A stretch of 64,000 nt of DNA from Acidibrevibacterium fodinaquatile (lineage in GTDB: Bacteria; Pseudomonadota; Alphaproteobacteria; Acetobacterales; Acetobacteraceae): the NCBI RefSeq assembly GCF_003352165.1, contig NZ_CP029176.1, forward strand, positions 2,728,001 to 2,792,000, written 5' to 3'. Under the pieces are notes generated by a model. It was not told where the DNA came from. It saw only the letters and a program-made list of their open reading frames with translations, and made no database searches. The position numbers and the translations under genes are program-made. This document shows, piece by piece, positions 25,782 to 34,100 of this stretch. Each line of letters opens with the position of its first letter. Position 1 is the first letter of the stretch.

Positions 25782-26457
25782 TTACGCGCGCTGCGCCGCG
25801 GTGGGGATTGGCCAATTATCGATCAGCCGGACAGAGCCCAGCCGCACTGCGGCAAGAACCCGAGCCGGGGCATGGCACGTCGTGCAAGGCGCGAGGGTTT
25901 CGGCGTCACGGATTTCCAGATATTCGACCTTGAACCCGGCCGCGGTGAGGACCGCGTGGCCTTCCGCGAGGAGCGGCGCGATGGCGTCAGGGGTTGCGGT
26001 CGCCCGTGTCGCGATCTCATGCAACACCGCGGCAAGACGCGGCGCGATGGCGCGTTCGCCGGGGGAGAGGAAGCGGTTGCGTGACGAGAGCGCAAGCCCG
26101 TCCGCCTCGCGCACCGTCGGCACCGCGCGAAGCCGCACCGGGATGTCGAGATCGGCGACCAGGCGGCGCACCACCAACCATTGCTGATAATCCTTCTCGC
26201 CGAACCAAGCGCTCTCTGCTCCGGCTTGCAGGAAAAGCTTGGTCACCACCGTCGCCATGCCGTCGAAATGCCCAGGCCGCTGGGCGCCGCATAACCCTTC
26301 GCTCAGCCCGGCAACGCTGACCGTGGTGGCATAGCCGGATGGGTACATGGCGCTGATGGCTGGCGCATAAACCAGATCCGCGCCAGCCCGGGCGGCGGCA
26401 GTGACATCGGCCGCCTCGTCGCGCGGGTAGCGGTCGAAATCCTCATTCGGGCCAAAT
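25782..26457 (-). pseudogene. panC: Pantothenate synthetase, 5' end deleted by an IS21-type element
   Basis: The minus strand from 26457 reads QFGPNEDFDRYPRDEAADV then VYAPAISAMYPSGYATTV, GHFDGMATVVTKLFLQ, FGEKDYQQWLVVRRLV and SSRNRFLSPGERAIA, all hallmarks of PanC. Roughly 60 N-terminal residues, including the HxGH ATP-binding motif, are missing; an IS21-type tip starts exactly where the NPTQFG block should begin. The remaining 225 residues cannot form an active ligase. A functional panC must lie elsewhere unless the host requires pantothenate. Confidence 0.9.
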
Positions 26458-26660
26458 TGTCAATTCGCTTCCAATCGCGACCCCGATTTCGCGTCCAATA
26501 ACGACCCCTCTGGGTGCACAAGATTGGGCTTATCCGCGTAGTGCATAGGAGGGACCCGCGCCCGGAGCGCAGCGCCCTGGGCGTTGCGCGCAGCGGCGGG
26601 CGTGGGAGGTCCCTGTGCACCCACGAGGAGAAGCCCGGGAGGGGGTCCGGGGGAGGGTTT

Positions 26661-27389
26661 TCAGTTTCGGTTTTTGAAGCGCCAGCTGGTGTTGCCGGTC
26701 TCGACGATGTCGCAGTGATGCGTCAGGCGATCGAGCATGGCGGTGGTCATTTTGACGTCACCGAACACCTGGGGCCAATCGGCGAAGGCGAGGTTGGTGG
26801 TGATCAGGAGCGAGGTGTTCTCGTAAAGCTTGCTGATGAGATGGAACAGCAACTGCCCGCCGGATTGGCTGAATGGGAGATAGCCGAGTTCGTCGATGAC
26901 GACGAGATCGTGGCGCAGCAGCTTCTCGGCCAAGCGTCCGCTCTTGCCGGCGGCCTTTTCCTGCTCGAGCTGATTGACGAGATCGACGAGGTTGAAGAAC
27001 CGTCCCCGAGCACGGCTCCGGATGACGGCGGCAGCGACGGCGATGCAGAGATGGGTTTTGCCGGTGCCGGTGCCGCCGATAAAGATGGTGTTGCGCTTGG
27101 CATCGAGGAAAGTACCGGTTGTCAGTTCGCGCACCTGTCCCTGATCGACGGGCGTGTCGGCGAATACGAAGCTGTCGAGATCCTTCAACACCGGGAACTT
27201 GGCGCCGCTGATGCGATAGCTGATTGATCGCGCCTGGCGGTGCGTGCGCTCCGCCCGGATCAAGCTGGCGATGAGGGGATAGATCTCGTCACGGCGGACG
27301 AGGCCCTTGCCGGCGATCTCGTCGAAGCTGGCGCGCATGCCGTAGAGCTTGAGTTCGCTCATGGCGTCGAGGATGTCGTGACGCTCCAT
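26661..27389 (-). CDS. istB: IS21-family helper ATPase IstB (second type)
   Basis: I start at [19 protein letters not shown] (27389), which overlaps the istA stop, giving 242 aa. Walker [11 protein letters not shown], Walker [20 protein letters not shown] and the [18 protein letters not shown] block are those of the long IstB group. About 200 bp of non-coding sequence, including the terminal repeats, separates its stop from the panC remnant. Confidence 0.93.
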   Translation of the reverse strand: MERHDILDAMSELKLYGMRASFDEIAGKGLVRRDEIYPLIASLIRAERTHRQARSISYRISGAKFPVLKDLDSFVFADTPVDQGQVRELTTGTFLDAKRNTIFIGGTGTGKTHLCIAVAAAVIRSRARGRFFNLVDLVNQLEQEKAAGKSGRLAEKLLRHDLVVIDELGYLPFSQSGGQLLFHLISKLYENTSLLITTNLAFADWPQVFGDVKMTTAMLDRLTHHCDIVETGNTSWRFKNRN

Positions 27390-27640
27390 CAGGCTTCCTT
27401 CCTTATGCTGTCGTAGCGACGGCAATCCGCCATGGGTTCGATCTTCAGGCGCAGCGCATTGGGCGTCGTGATGCTCGGCACCGGTATCGGCTGAAGCCGC
27501 CGGGCGAGCACGGTGAGAATCACATCGCCATTGGCAATGCCGGCCTCCAGGGCTTCGGCACAGGCCGCCTCGACCGCGGCCAGGCCATGGTCGAGCACCG
27601 CGCCCAGCACCTTGACTGTACGGTTCGTAGACATCCTTTC
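27389..27640 (-). pseudogene. istA: IS21-family transposase IstA, C-terminal fragment
   Basis: About 83 codons remain: [40 protein letters not shown] and a proline-rich end, stop overlapping istB. No catalytic part is left. Confidence 0.7.
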
Positions 27641-27716
27641 AATGGATTCGATAGGCTGTGGACTTGATGGACAACGCTGCGCGTTGCCCACAATCCCCCA
27701 GCCACCACAGCAGCAC

Positions 27717-28159
27717 ATGGCATCAAGAGATGGCAGAAAGGATGAAACGGATCGTGCCGTCCGGCTGCGGTTGAAGTGGATCGCAGCATATGAAGAGGTC
27801 CGGGACGCCGGTGCCGTCTGCCGGCGCTTCGGCGTTTCGAGACCAACACTGCGGAAATGGCTGCGCCGATATGAGGCGGAAGGTGAAGCAGGTCTCGTGG
27901 AGCAGAGCCGTCGCCCGCACAGGTCACCAACGCGGAAAGTCGGACAGGTTCAGGAGGCGGTGATCGTTCGGCTGCGGCGTGAACGGCGGCTTGGCGTCAA
28001 GCGGCTCCGTATCGAACTTGAGCGGCTGCATGGCCTGCGCCTCGCGGCATCGACGATCCATAAGGTTCTGACCCGCCTCAACCTCAGCGCGCTGCCACGA
28101 AAGCGACGGCCACGCCACGTTCCGAAGCGATACAGCCGTCCGGTTCCTGGCGACCGCGT
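27717..28159 (+). pseudogene. IS481/IS3-like transposase, N-terminal half only
   Basis: ATG 27717 begins MASRDGRKDETDRAVRLRLK; a helix-turn-helix (VCRRFGVSRPTLRKWLRRYE) and the EGEAGLVEQSRRPHRSP linker are typical of IS481-type transposases. The product ends at VPGDRV where the conserved leader of the copy 2 element begins; the DDE domain is absent. The deletion that removed it probably also removed the copy 2 relaxase. Confidence 0.75.
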
Positions 28160-28949
28160 GCATTTCGCTCTTTTTCTGCCTTTCTTTCTGCCTCTCTCCC
28201 CTCAATTTTTATTGTCAACATTCCCCTCTGGCATCCCAGGAACTTGCTCCCGCCATCCAATTCCGGCTCGCCATCATCCTGGCCAGCCATGATGCCGCAG
28301 CCCCGTCAGTGAGGTGGCGGTTCCCTTCCAAGAGAGGAGGGTGAGGGCTTTCACCTCGGGCCGAAGCTCGGCGTTGCCGTTTTCGTGCTTGCCAAGGTCC
28401 GCGGCCTTGCCGTCTGCCCCGAGCCTTGGCGCCGTGCCCGCCTTGTGCGGGCACGGCGCCGCCGGTTCCGCGGTGCCGACAGTGATGGCGATGGGAGGCA
28501 AAAGAACATGGGGGGAAAATATTTCTAAAATCGTTGGCACGAAAATTGTACCCGGCTTTCTGCCAGTCATCGGCCAGCGCTCATGGTAAAGAGCGGTTAA
28601 GGAATTGCCGCTGTCGAGGCCCATGCAGTAACGCTTCGGCCTGTCATGACGGCTGCAGGAATTCTTCGGCGCTTGATAGTTAGGTGGAAGGCGATGGGAT
28701 TGAAGCCGTTGGCCTTCGTCTCGCATCGTCTGGTGTGAGGACAGTCACGCAAGAGGAAAAGCGATATTTTTTCGCGCTTTGTCTATTTTTCTCTTGAATC
28801 TATTCAATAGAGATAACATCTCTCATATCAAGAGGCGGGAAAACATCTTCTTCCCTCTCCCGCGCGCCGGGCGCCCCCCGGAAACAAAGCGGCCGAGCAT
28901 GGTGTTGGAACCACCATACCCGGCCTAACCCGCAACATTGGAGGCATCA
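28160..28949. other. Conserved non-coding leader of the element, copy 2
   Basis: Starts at GCATTTCGCTC, inside the leader found upstream of both relaxases. Relative to copies 1 and 3 it has an extra stretch of about 120 bp at 28280-28400. The hairpin (28428-28460), the promoter-like patch (about 28795-28830) and GGAGG at 28938-28942 remain. No gene is supported here. Confidence 0.6.
28428..28460. repeat. Perfect 14-bp hairpin in the leader (oriT candidate), copy 2
   Basis: GGCGCCGTGCCCGC, loop CTTGT, GCGGGCACGGCGCC, identical to copies 1 and 3 although surrounding sequence differs. Confidence 0.7.
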
Positions 28950-29189
28950 ATGTCACGAGCTGCCAAACACCGTAGCACACCGAGTTCCCTGTCGGGAGTC
29001 GCCGTCATTTCCTCTCGCCCCAAGGCCCGGCATCATGGCCAGAGTGCCCGTCATGCCGCGCATAAGCGCCTTGGTTCCCTGTCGGGCGAGAAGACCTGGC
29101 GCGAAGTTGCCGACCGCGGCCTCGAAATCGTCATCTGCATCGGTCACATCGTCGGCGTCGTCATGCTGGTCGTCGACCATTTGTTCTGA
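28950..29189 (+). CDS. Small membrane-anchored protein of unknown function, copy 2
   Basis: 79 aa (MSRAAKHRSTPSSLSGVAVI...), start chosen at ATG 28950 with GGAGG 8 bp upstream. Near-identical to the copy 1 product at both ends; residues 33-47 differ (SARHAAHKRLGSLSG). The C-terminal hydrophobic helix is unchanged. Keeping the helix while the middle varies suggests a selected function such as a membrane-targeted accessory factor, but none is known to me. Confidence 0.7.
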   Translation: MSRAAKHRSTPSSLSGVAVISSRPKARHHGQSARHAAHKRLGSLSGEKTWREVADRGLEIVICIGHIVGVVMLVVDHLF

Positions 29190-29226
29190 CCCGTCCCCAA
29201 CATCAGCACAGCCGCGCCAAAATGGC

Positions 29227-29345
29227 GCTCGCCGAGGGCAAGCCGCCTTCGGCGAAACTCTTGCGCGCGGCGCCGCTGCTCGAGCAGTTCCGCATTGCTG
29301 GCCGCGAGGCGCTTTGCCTGGTCGGCGCCGGGGCGGGGCATCCGC
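29227..29345 (+). pseudogene. Middle part of the 114-aa element gene, copy 2
   Basis: Reads ALAEGKPPSAKLLRAAPLLE then QFRIAGREALCLVGAGAGHP, matching the product of 60197-60541. The start of the gene is replaced at a terminator-like GCGCCAAAA, and the end lies 2.7 kb away at 32046-32180. Confidence 0.75.
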
Positions 29346-29573
29346 ACCCCCAGCCCAGGGCCGGCAAGTCTATTATGATAAGTAGTCGTAGCGCAGCGCA
29401 ATGGTTCCCCCAGGAAAATAAGCAGTCTCCCGCTCTGCACCCTTTCTTCGTGGTCCAATAATAAAATATTGAAATAAAAATGATATTCCCACCTTGGCGA
29501 TTGCGATGAGCATCCTTGATGCTGAACTCCGCAGCTCAATCGCGGTCGAAATCTCGGAGAATCAGCCCTCCCT

Positions 29574-29906
29574 TCAGAGCAAGTGATACATACGAACACA
29601 TAGCCATCCCAAGAGGCCAATGATAACCCAAAGACCAGCCCCAAGACCCAGGCTGACGATGATGCCATGTGCGGGCCTGAGGTCATCGGCAGGGTCTTGG
29701 TTATAATCGGTATTCGGCGACGCTAATTCGTCAGAAGTTGATGCATCATCATTTTTTACAAATGACGACGTATTATACTTAAAGTTTCCACGAAGAAGAG
29801 CGATAAGCCACGGATTGCGAAAATTAACGCGCCCAGGCCTGCGACGGTCATGGAGAACCTCGCCATCTGTTGCAAGCGACCTCTTGGTATGTTCTTTTTC
29901 ACTCAC
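29574..29906 (-). CDS. Hypothetical single-pass membrane protein
   Basis: 110 aa from a GTG start (29904-29906) with AGGAAA 7 bp upstream. The N-terminal two thirds are hydrophilic (MSEKEHTKRSLATDGEVLHD, NDDASTSDELASPNTDYNQD); the C-terminus is a transmembrane helix (IIVSLGLGAGLWVIIGLLGW) with LCVRMYHLL after it, so an N-in or tail-anchored topology. It lies in cargo inserted in the copy 2 element. Not recognised. Confidence 0.5.
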   Translation of the reverse strand: MSEKEHTKRSLATDGEVLHDRRRPGRVNFRNPWLIALLRGNFKYNTSSFVKNDDASTSDELASPNTDYNQDPADDLRPAHGIIVSLGLGAGLWVIIGLLGWLCVRMYHLL

Positions 29907-29981
29907 GGACGTTTCCTTTTTTTAGTTTTTTGGCGCTTGATTTATATTTTTATTTGCCGCGCGGCATCTGCAAATTCTCAG

Positions 29982-30170
29982 CTATTGTGAATAATACCGA
30001 CCGGTAACTTGCCATGCCCCCCAATTCTGCATGCCGCCATCCACGCCGACGGCACCGTTTGCGCCCGCTGATACAGCGGTGACAGTGAAAGCCCCGCTCC
30101 CGCCAGCGCTGGACGAGAATGCGCGGATAACCCCGCGATAGCCTTGGCGAGGCAGGAAATTTGGCCTCAT
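29982..30170 (-). CDS. Short hypothetical protein, possibly a C-terminal remnant
   Basis: 62 codons: MRPNFLPRQGYRGVIRAFSS then SGAFTVTAVSAGANGAVGVD, and GMQNWGAWQVTGRYYSQ. The Gly/Ala/Val-rich, beta-type composition resembles the end of a secreted or fibre protein. No ribosome-binding site is evident, so it is more likely a fragment than a gene. Confidence 0.3.
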   Translation of the reverse strand: MRPNFLPRQGYRGVIRAFSSSAGGSGAFTVTAVSAGANGAVGVDGGMQNWGAWQVTGRYYSQ

Positions 30171-30189
30171 CTGCCTGCAAGCTGAGAGC

Positions 30190-30285
30190 GCGGCACAACC
30201 AGCGCGGTCACAGGTGCCGCTACCGCTCTACCCGCGGCTTTTATGGCCCGACACGCGAGGTCTTCGCCTACCGGACGAGGGGAGC
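30190..30285 (+). pseudogene. Decayed fragment of the PD-(D/E)XK-like cargo gene
   Basis: TGCCGCTACCGCTCTACCCG and the following GCGGCTTTTATGG...GTCTTCGCCTACCGG align with 59830-59897 of the 218-aa cargo gene (CYRFRLTRGFHRSPRGVFAYR). Shortly after, GAGTTCTCCCCATGCCGCTC resembles the start of the 114-aa gene at 60197. An older copy of the element seems to have decayed here. Confidence 0.5.
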
Positions 30286-30414
30286 GCGCCACTGTGCAAG
30301 TCACGCGAGCACTCGAGCGGAGTTCTCCCCATGCCGCTCTTAACCTTAACCAACTCGACGACAAGCGGTCTTTCGGAGAAACTTGCCCCCACAGTCCATT
30401 ACGGAAGCCGATAT

Positions 30415-31794
30415 TTAGGCGAGATGAATCTGGCTGGTCGGCACGCTGGTCACGCCAGCGATAGTGATTTTGGTACCGTCCGAGAGACTGATTACGGTCG
30501 AACCGCTGGCAGTGGTTTGCGTCGGCTGGGTTGTGCCATATCCGTAGAAGTCCAAGCTGTCGTTGCCGTTCCAACCCTGAATCAAATCGTTGCCGCCATC
30601 CGCGCCATTGATAAACTGGAAGATATTGTGGCCGCTACCACCCACCATGGTGGCGTTGGCGGCACTGGCGATGAAGTAGTTATAGTACGAGCCACCCATT
30701 AGCGTCGCGGCGTTTCCGGCACCGGCTTCGTTGAAGAGCACGTTTGCGCCAGCGCTCCCGCTGGCGTTCAGCGTCGTGTTGCCGGAACCGGCCACAAAAA
30801 TATTGCCATTTGCATCGCCATTGAAAACGACGTCGCCGCCACTCTCCGCAAACACCGTTACCGAGTTCATTCCCGAGGCTCCGGCAATGGTATCGGTACC
30901 GTTCTCGACGAGCAGGGTGAAGGCGCCGTGGCCGGCATTGTAGAGGCCGCTGCCGCTGAGGGCGAAGGCCGTGGTGTTACCAAGCCCGGCGGTGAAGGTC
31001 GAGGCGGCACCGGCGACACTGCCCGGCTGATTCACAAAAATCATCGTGCCGGATGACTGTGCGTCACCAACATAGGTGCCGCCGCCCACATTGGCGAAAA
31101 CCGTCTCCGGGCCGACGCCGGCCATCACCGTGTTGGCGCCGCCATTGTTGACGACTTCAAGTGTGCCGTTTTCGCCGTAGAGAACCGCGCCGGTGCCGTT
31201 CTGGAACACCGTGCCCTGGCCAGTGCCACCTACGATGGTGTCGGCACCGAAAGCACCAATTGTATCAGCCCCACTGCCAAGATAGACGAGATTATTTTCG
31301 CCGCTGCTATCCTGGATAAGATGATTGCCGGTGCCCGCAACGACGGTATTGTGGCCAGCCCCATCCAACAGAAGGGTCCAGTTACCGCCGCCGGCCGAGG
31401 GGCCCATGAAGGTGTTGTTGCCGCCCGCCGCGGCCAGTGTGCCAGATTCCCCAACGCCTGCCCAGAATGTCGTGCCTCCGGAACCCGCGACCACGCTCTG
31501 GTTTTGGCCACTATTACCTTGGATGGTGCTGGGGCCTGAGGCAGTATTGATGAGACCGTCGAAGCCGGAACCAAGCACGATGGCGGCGGCGGGCGTGTTT
31601 TCAATCGCGAGCAGGCTCGGTTGCGCTGGATTCGGCGCTGTAGAACTTGGATTCAGGCTGACATAGAGGCTAGGATTACTGAATGTCGACAGGAGGCTGT
31701 TGAGCAGCTTGGTTTGAAAAGCGCTATTATCACCAGTGCTGAAATTTAGCGCAGTGCTTATGCCGTTTGCACCAGGAACCGTAACACTCGTCAT
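30415..31794 (-). CDS. RTX-like calcium-binding repeat protein
   Basis: 459 aa; ATG at 31794 with GGAGG 10 bp upstream. After a 90-aa N-terminal region the protein is built of short Gly/Asn-rich beta-roll repeats (AGSGGTTFWAGVGESGTL, GTGNHLIQDSSGENNLVYLG, GNIFVAGSGNTTLNASGSAG, GGSGHNIFQFINGADGGNDL) ending in GWNGNDSLDFYGYG and a TKITIAGV strand. Such proteins are exported unfolded by type I systems and fold on calcium outside; they are frequent in Acetobacteraceae. The canonical GGxGxDxLx nonapeptide is degenerate. No exporter genes are adjacent. It lies in DNA inserted into the copy 2 element. Confidence 0.75.
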   Translation of the reverse strand: MTSVTVPGANGISTALNFSTGDNSAFQTKLLNSLLSTFSNPSLYVSLNPSSTAPNPAQPSLLAIENTPAAAIVLGSGFDGLINTASGPSTIQGNSGQNQSVVAGSGGTTFWAGVGESGTLAAAGGNNTFMGPSAGGGNWTLLLDGAGHNTVVAGTGNHLIQDSSGENNLVYLGSGADTIGAFGADTIVGGTGQGTVFQNGTGAVLYGENGTLEVVNNGGANTVMAGVGPETVFANVGGGTYVGDAQSSGTMIFVNQPGSVAGAASTFTAGLGNTTAFALSGSGLYNAGHGAFTLLVENGTDTIAGASGMNSVTVFAESGGDVVFNGDANGNIFVAGSGNTTLNASGSAGANVLFNEAGAGNAATLMGGSYYNYFIASAANATMVGGSGHNIFQFINGADGGNDLIQGWNGNDSLDFYGYGTTQPTQTTASGSTVISLSDGTKITIAGVTSVPTSQIHLA

Positions 31795-32045
31795 GGCCCA
31801 AGCCTCCTTCTTTCCGCTGCCGAGCGGTTAGCATCTGACGCTAATAAATGCAACCTTTGCGTGTATTGCGCACCCTCTGCGCCTCCCTGTCTCCGCGCAT
31901 CAGGGCATCGGGCTCGCAGGGACAGTTCCCCGACGTAGCAAAAGGATGTGCCATACTTGGCTGCGGCGTCACGTATGGACCACCCGCGGCTTTCTCCTCG
32001 GCCGCGGTTGGGGGGCCGTTCCCGTAATCACCACCTGGGTCTCGC

Positions 32046-32180
32046 CTTCCCGCCGGTCCCATCGCTACCGAGGAGGTCTGGGCCTTTGCCCCGGATTTCT
32101 CCTGGGCGCGCACCTTCTCCGGCTTCTACCGTCTCGGCACCCCGCATCCCGGCGAGCACCGCCTCGCCTCGGGGCGCTGA
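32046..32180 (+). pseudogene. 3' part of the 114-aa element gene, copy 2
   Basis: Reads PAGPIATEEVWAFAPDFSWA-like sequence and FSGFYRLGTPHPGEHRLASG to its TGA, matching the end of 60197-60541. Together with 29227-29345 it shows that 2.7 kb were inserted into this gene. Confidence 0.75.
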
Positions 32181-32200
32181 GGCAGCGGCCAGAAGCCAAG

Positions 32201-32219
32201 GGGCGCCAAAACGGCGCCC
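32201..32219. terminator. Terminator-like hairpin GGGCGCC-AAAAC-GGCGCCC
   Basis: Perfect 7-bp stem 20 bp after the end of the 114-aa gene remnant. The copy 3 counterpart is 60562-60578, between convergent genes. Here 1.9 kb of cargo follows, and the right half of the hairpin sequence reappears at 34089-34101. Confidence 0.6.
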
Positions 32220-32286
32220 CGTCCCGGTAAACCCGGGGCGGCGTGTGTGTCTGCGCTTTCCATTGCCCCGACGAAAGGGACTACCC

Positions 32287-32314
32287 TGCCCCCCGGTCTC
32301 ATTTTCCAGGTCCA
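32287..32314 (+). mobile_element. Remnant tip of an IS3 element D relative
   Basis: GCCCCCCGGTCTCATTTTCC then AGGTCCA corresponds, with three substitutions, to the right tip at 24341-24367. Nothing else of the element remains. Confidence 0.6.
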
Positions 32315-32403
32315 GCTCAGACAGAGAAAGCCGGGGATTACGTCAGGATGGCTGTTGCCTGATAGATTTGGGCTTGCATGGCGTCGGCGAGTGCGCAAAA
32401 AAA

Positions 32404-32426
32404 TTGGCGGCCGAAAAGGCCGCCAA
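32404..32426 (-). terminator. Strong Rho-independent terminator on the minus strand
   Basis: TTGGCGGCC-loop-GGCCGCCAA; on the minus strand the 9-bp stem is followed by seven T residues (32397-32403). There is no minus-strand gene to its right, so the gene it served has probably been lost. Confidence 0.6.
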
Positions 32427-32785
32427 GTTTAGGGAGGAAACGTCCGAGAAAGCGGGAGGCATGGCCTCGCGCAGGGCGAGATATAACGTCGCCGCGTCTG
32501 ACCTCACCTTAAATTTGTGCAATGCAGCGGAAAGCTGTCGGTAGCGTTGCGTTTCCGCCACATGTCAGCGCGTTGCCCCGAGTAAAATATGCACCGATTT
32601 TTCCTCATGCTGCCAAGCCGATAGTGAAGCCATCCCTTTTGGGCGCGGCTCGGACATTATTTTGTCCGGTGGCGTTGGCCACCCTTCCCGGGCTCGGCGG
32701 CGACCTGGAGGGGGTTGTCGTTAATCATGATTTTACCATATCGTGCGTCGCCGTCGTCGCTGGGACAGCCCGGAGAAGCAAAGCC

Positions 32786-33760
32786 ATGAACCGTAATAAG
32801 ATGCCTTACGCGGCAAGGAAGCGTCAGACTGCCGCTATGATGTTGGCCGCCTGTTTCATCGGCGGCGGACTGCTCGCACAACCCGCTTGGGCTAAAGGTG
32901 GCGCCGGAGGCGCCGGGGCTGGCGCTGGCGGGGCTGGTGGTGCGGGGGGTGCCGGTGCGGGCGCGGCCGGAGGGGCCGCAGGAGCGGCGGGCGCCGCCGG
33001 CCATGGCCCCGGGCCGGGGCATGGTACCGTCGGCGTGGTCGCGCCTGTTTCGACGCGGCATGCGCAAATATCTTCGCCGCGACCAGTGGCCTTGGTTCAT
33101 ACCACACGACCGTTCCGCAGCCATTACGCCACACACGGTCAGTTGACCGCGGCGCTCGGACCGCTCAACGCCGCGCATGCCTCGCCAACGGCCCTCGCGC
33201 ACGCCTCGCCGCGTTCGATGGTCGGGAAAATAGCAACCTATGACCGCGCCATGCTGTCGGCCTTGTCCATGCCGACGCGAACCCCGCAGCAAATCGCCCT
33301 CCGTCAACAGGCCATCACCAACGCGCGTGAAACCCTCGCCGACGAGACGGGACGCACCCTGACGCCAGCCGTCGTCAGCCGGGTCGACCATTTGCTCGGC
33401 CTGCCGCCGTCGAACCCAACGCTCGGAACCGTCTCGACGACGCCACGCCTGGGGCCACCCATTCCTATCCAGCAGGCAACGCTTCCGCCACCTGGGCCCG
33501 CGCCGGCACCGCCTGGGCCAGCGCCCGCGCCGCCAGGGCCGCTCGCCGGGCCAGCGCCAGCACCCGCCCCAGCACCACCAGGACCGCCGCCACCAGCCCC
33601 GCACACACTCGGGCCGCTCGCAGGCCCGGTACCAGGGCCCGCCCCGGCACCGCCTGGGCCAGCTCCCGCGCCGCCAGGGCCGCTCGCCGGGCCAGCGCCA
33701 GCACCCGCGCCAGCACCACCGGGCCCAGCGCCCGCGCCGCCAGGGCCGGCAAGTCTGTGA
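32786..33760 (+). CDS. Secreted Gly-rich/Pro-rich repeat protein
   Basis: 324 aa from ATG 32786. A Sec signal peptide is clear: basic RKR, hydrophobic AAMMLAACFIGGGLLA, cleavage after AWA (about residue 36). It is followed by a Gly/Ala repeat block (GGAGAGAGGAGGAGG), a globular part (KIATYDRAMLSALSM, RQQAITNARETLADETGRTL, VVSRVDHLLGLPPSNP) and about 95 residues of Pro-rich repeats (GPAPAPPGPLAGPAPAPAPA). The Pro-rich block is itself duplicated around an HTLGPLAGPVPG insert. The role may be structural at the surface. Located in cargo within the copy 2 element; a 14-bp hairpin follows the stop. Confidence 0.7.
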   Translation: MNRNKMPYAARKRQTAAMMLAACFIGGGLLAQPAWAKGGAGGAGAGAGGAGGAGGAGAGAAGGAAGAAGAAGHGPGPGHGTVGVVAPVSTRHAQISSPRPVALVHTTRPFRSHYATHGQLTAALGPLNAAHASPTALAHASPRSMVGKIATYDRAMLSALSMPTRTPQQIALRQQAITNARETLADETGRTLTPAVVSRVDHLLGLPPSNPTLGTVSTTPRLGPPIPIQQATLPPPGPAPAPPGPAPAPPGPLAGPAPAPAPAPPGPPPPAPHTLGPLAGPVPGPAPAPPGPAPAPPGPLAGPAPAPAPAPPGPAPAPPGPASL

Positions 33761-33768
33761 TAAGTAAT

Positions 33769-33803
33769 CGTAAAGCAGCGCGCTAACACCGCGCTGCTTT
33801 ACG
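33769..33803. terminator. Perfect 14-bp hairpin after the secreted-protein gene
   Basis: CGTAAAGCAGCGCG, 7-nt loop, CGCGCTGCTTTACG, 8 bp after the stop codon. There is no T tract. The preceding GGGCCGGCAAGTCT...TGATAAGTA stretch recurs at 29351-29378. Confidence 0.55.
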
Positions 33804-34100
33804 AGTCCACCTCAGAACAATAAGCACTATCTCGCTCTACACCCGTTGTTCAGGTTCTGTAGCGCGCCGAGACAATTTGCATCTGTCATGCCCTTGGCGC
33901 CGTCTTGTACTATGCGGGGCCGTGATTTCTCGGCCAAAAGCGTATCGCAACCAGATTTTTTTGATATTCAGCTGAAAGTCCTGCCATCAGGTCAAGCCGC
34001 TGCCCGGGCTGCCCCGCATCGCCGGACTCGAGAGGTTATGTCTCTTCGTGCGGCTCCATGCCACTGAGTTGCTGGACAGAAAGTGTCCCAAAACGGTGCC

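Larger units (their letters stand above)
26458..27640 (-). mobile_element. IS21-family element (second type), istA end missing
   Basis: The tip TGTCAATTCGCTTCCAATCG is followed by repeats of CGCGACCCC/GCGTCCAATAACGACC type. istB is complete, istA only the C-terminus. The other end is replaced at about 27640 by a different transposon. It differs from the IS21 copies at 19519 and 38926. Confidence 0.8.
32220..32785. other. Non-coding mosaic between copy 2 remnant and secreted-protein gene
   Basis: Contains a fragment of an IS3 element D tip (32287-32314) and a minus-strand terminator (32404-32426). The rest shows no supportable gene; about 120 bp before 32786 are the likely promoter region of the secreted-protein gene. 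Confidence 0.45.
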
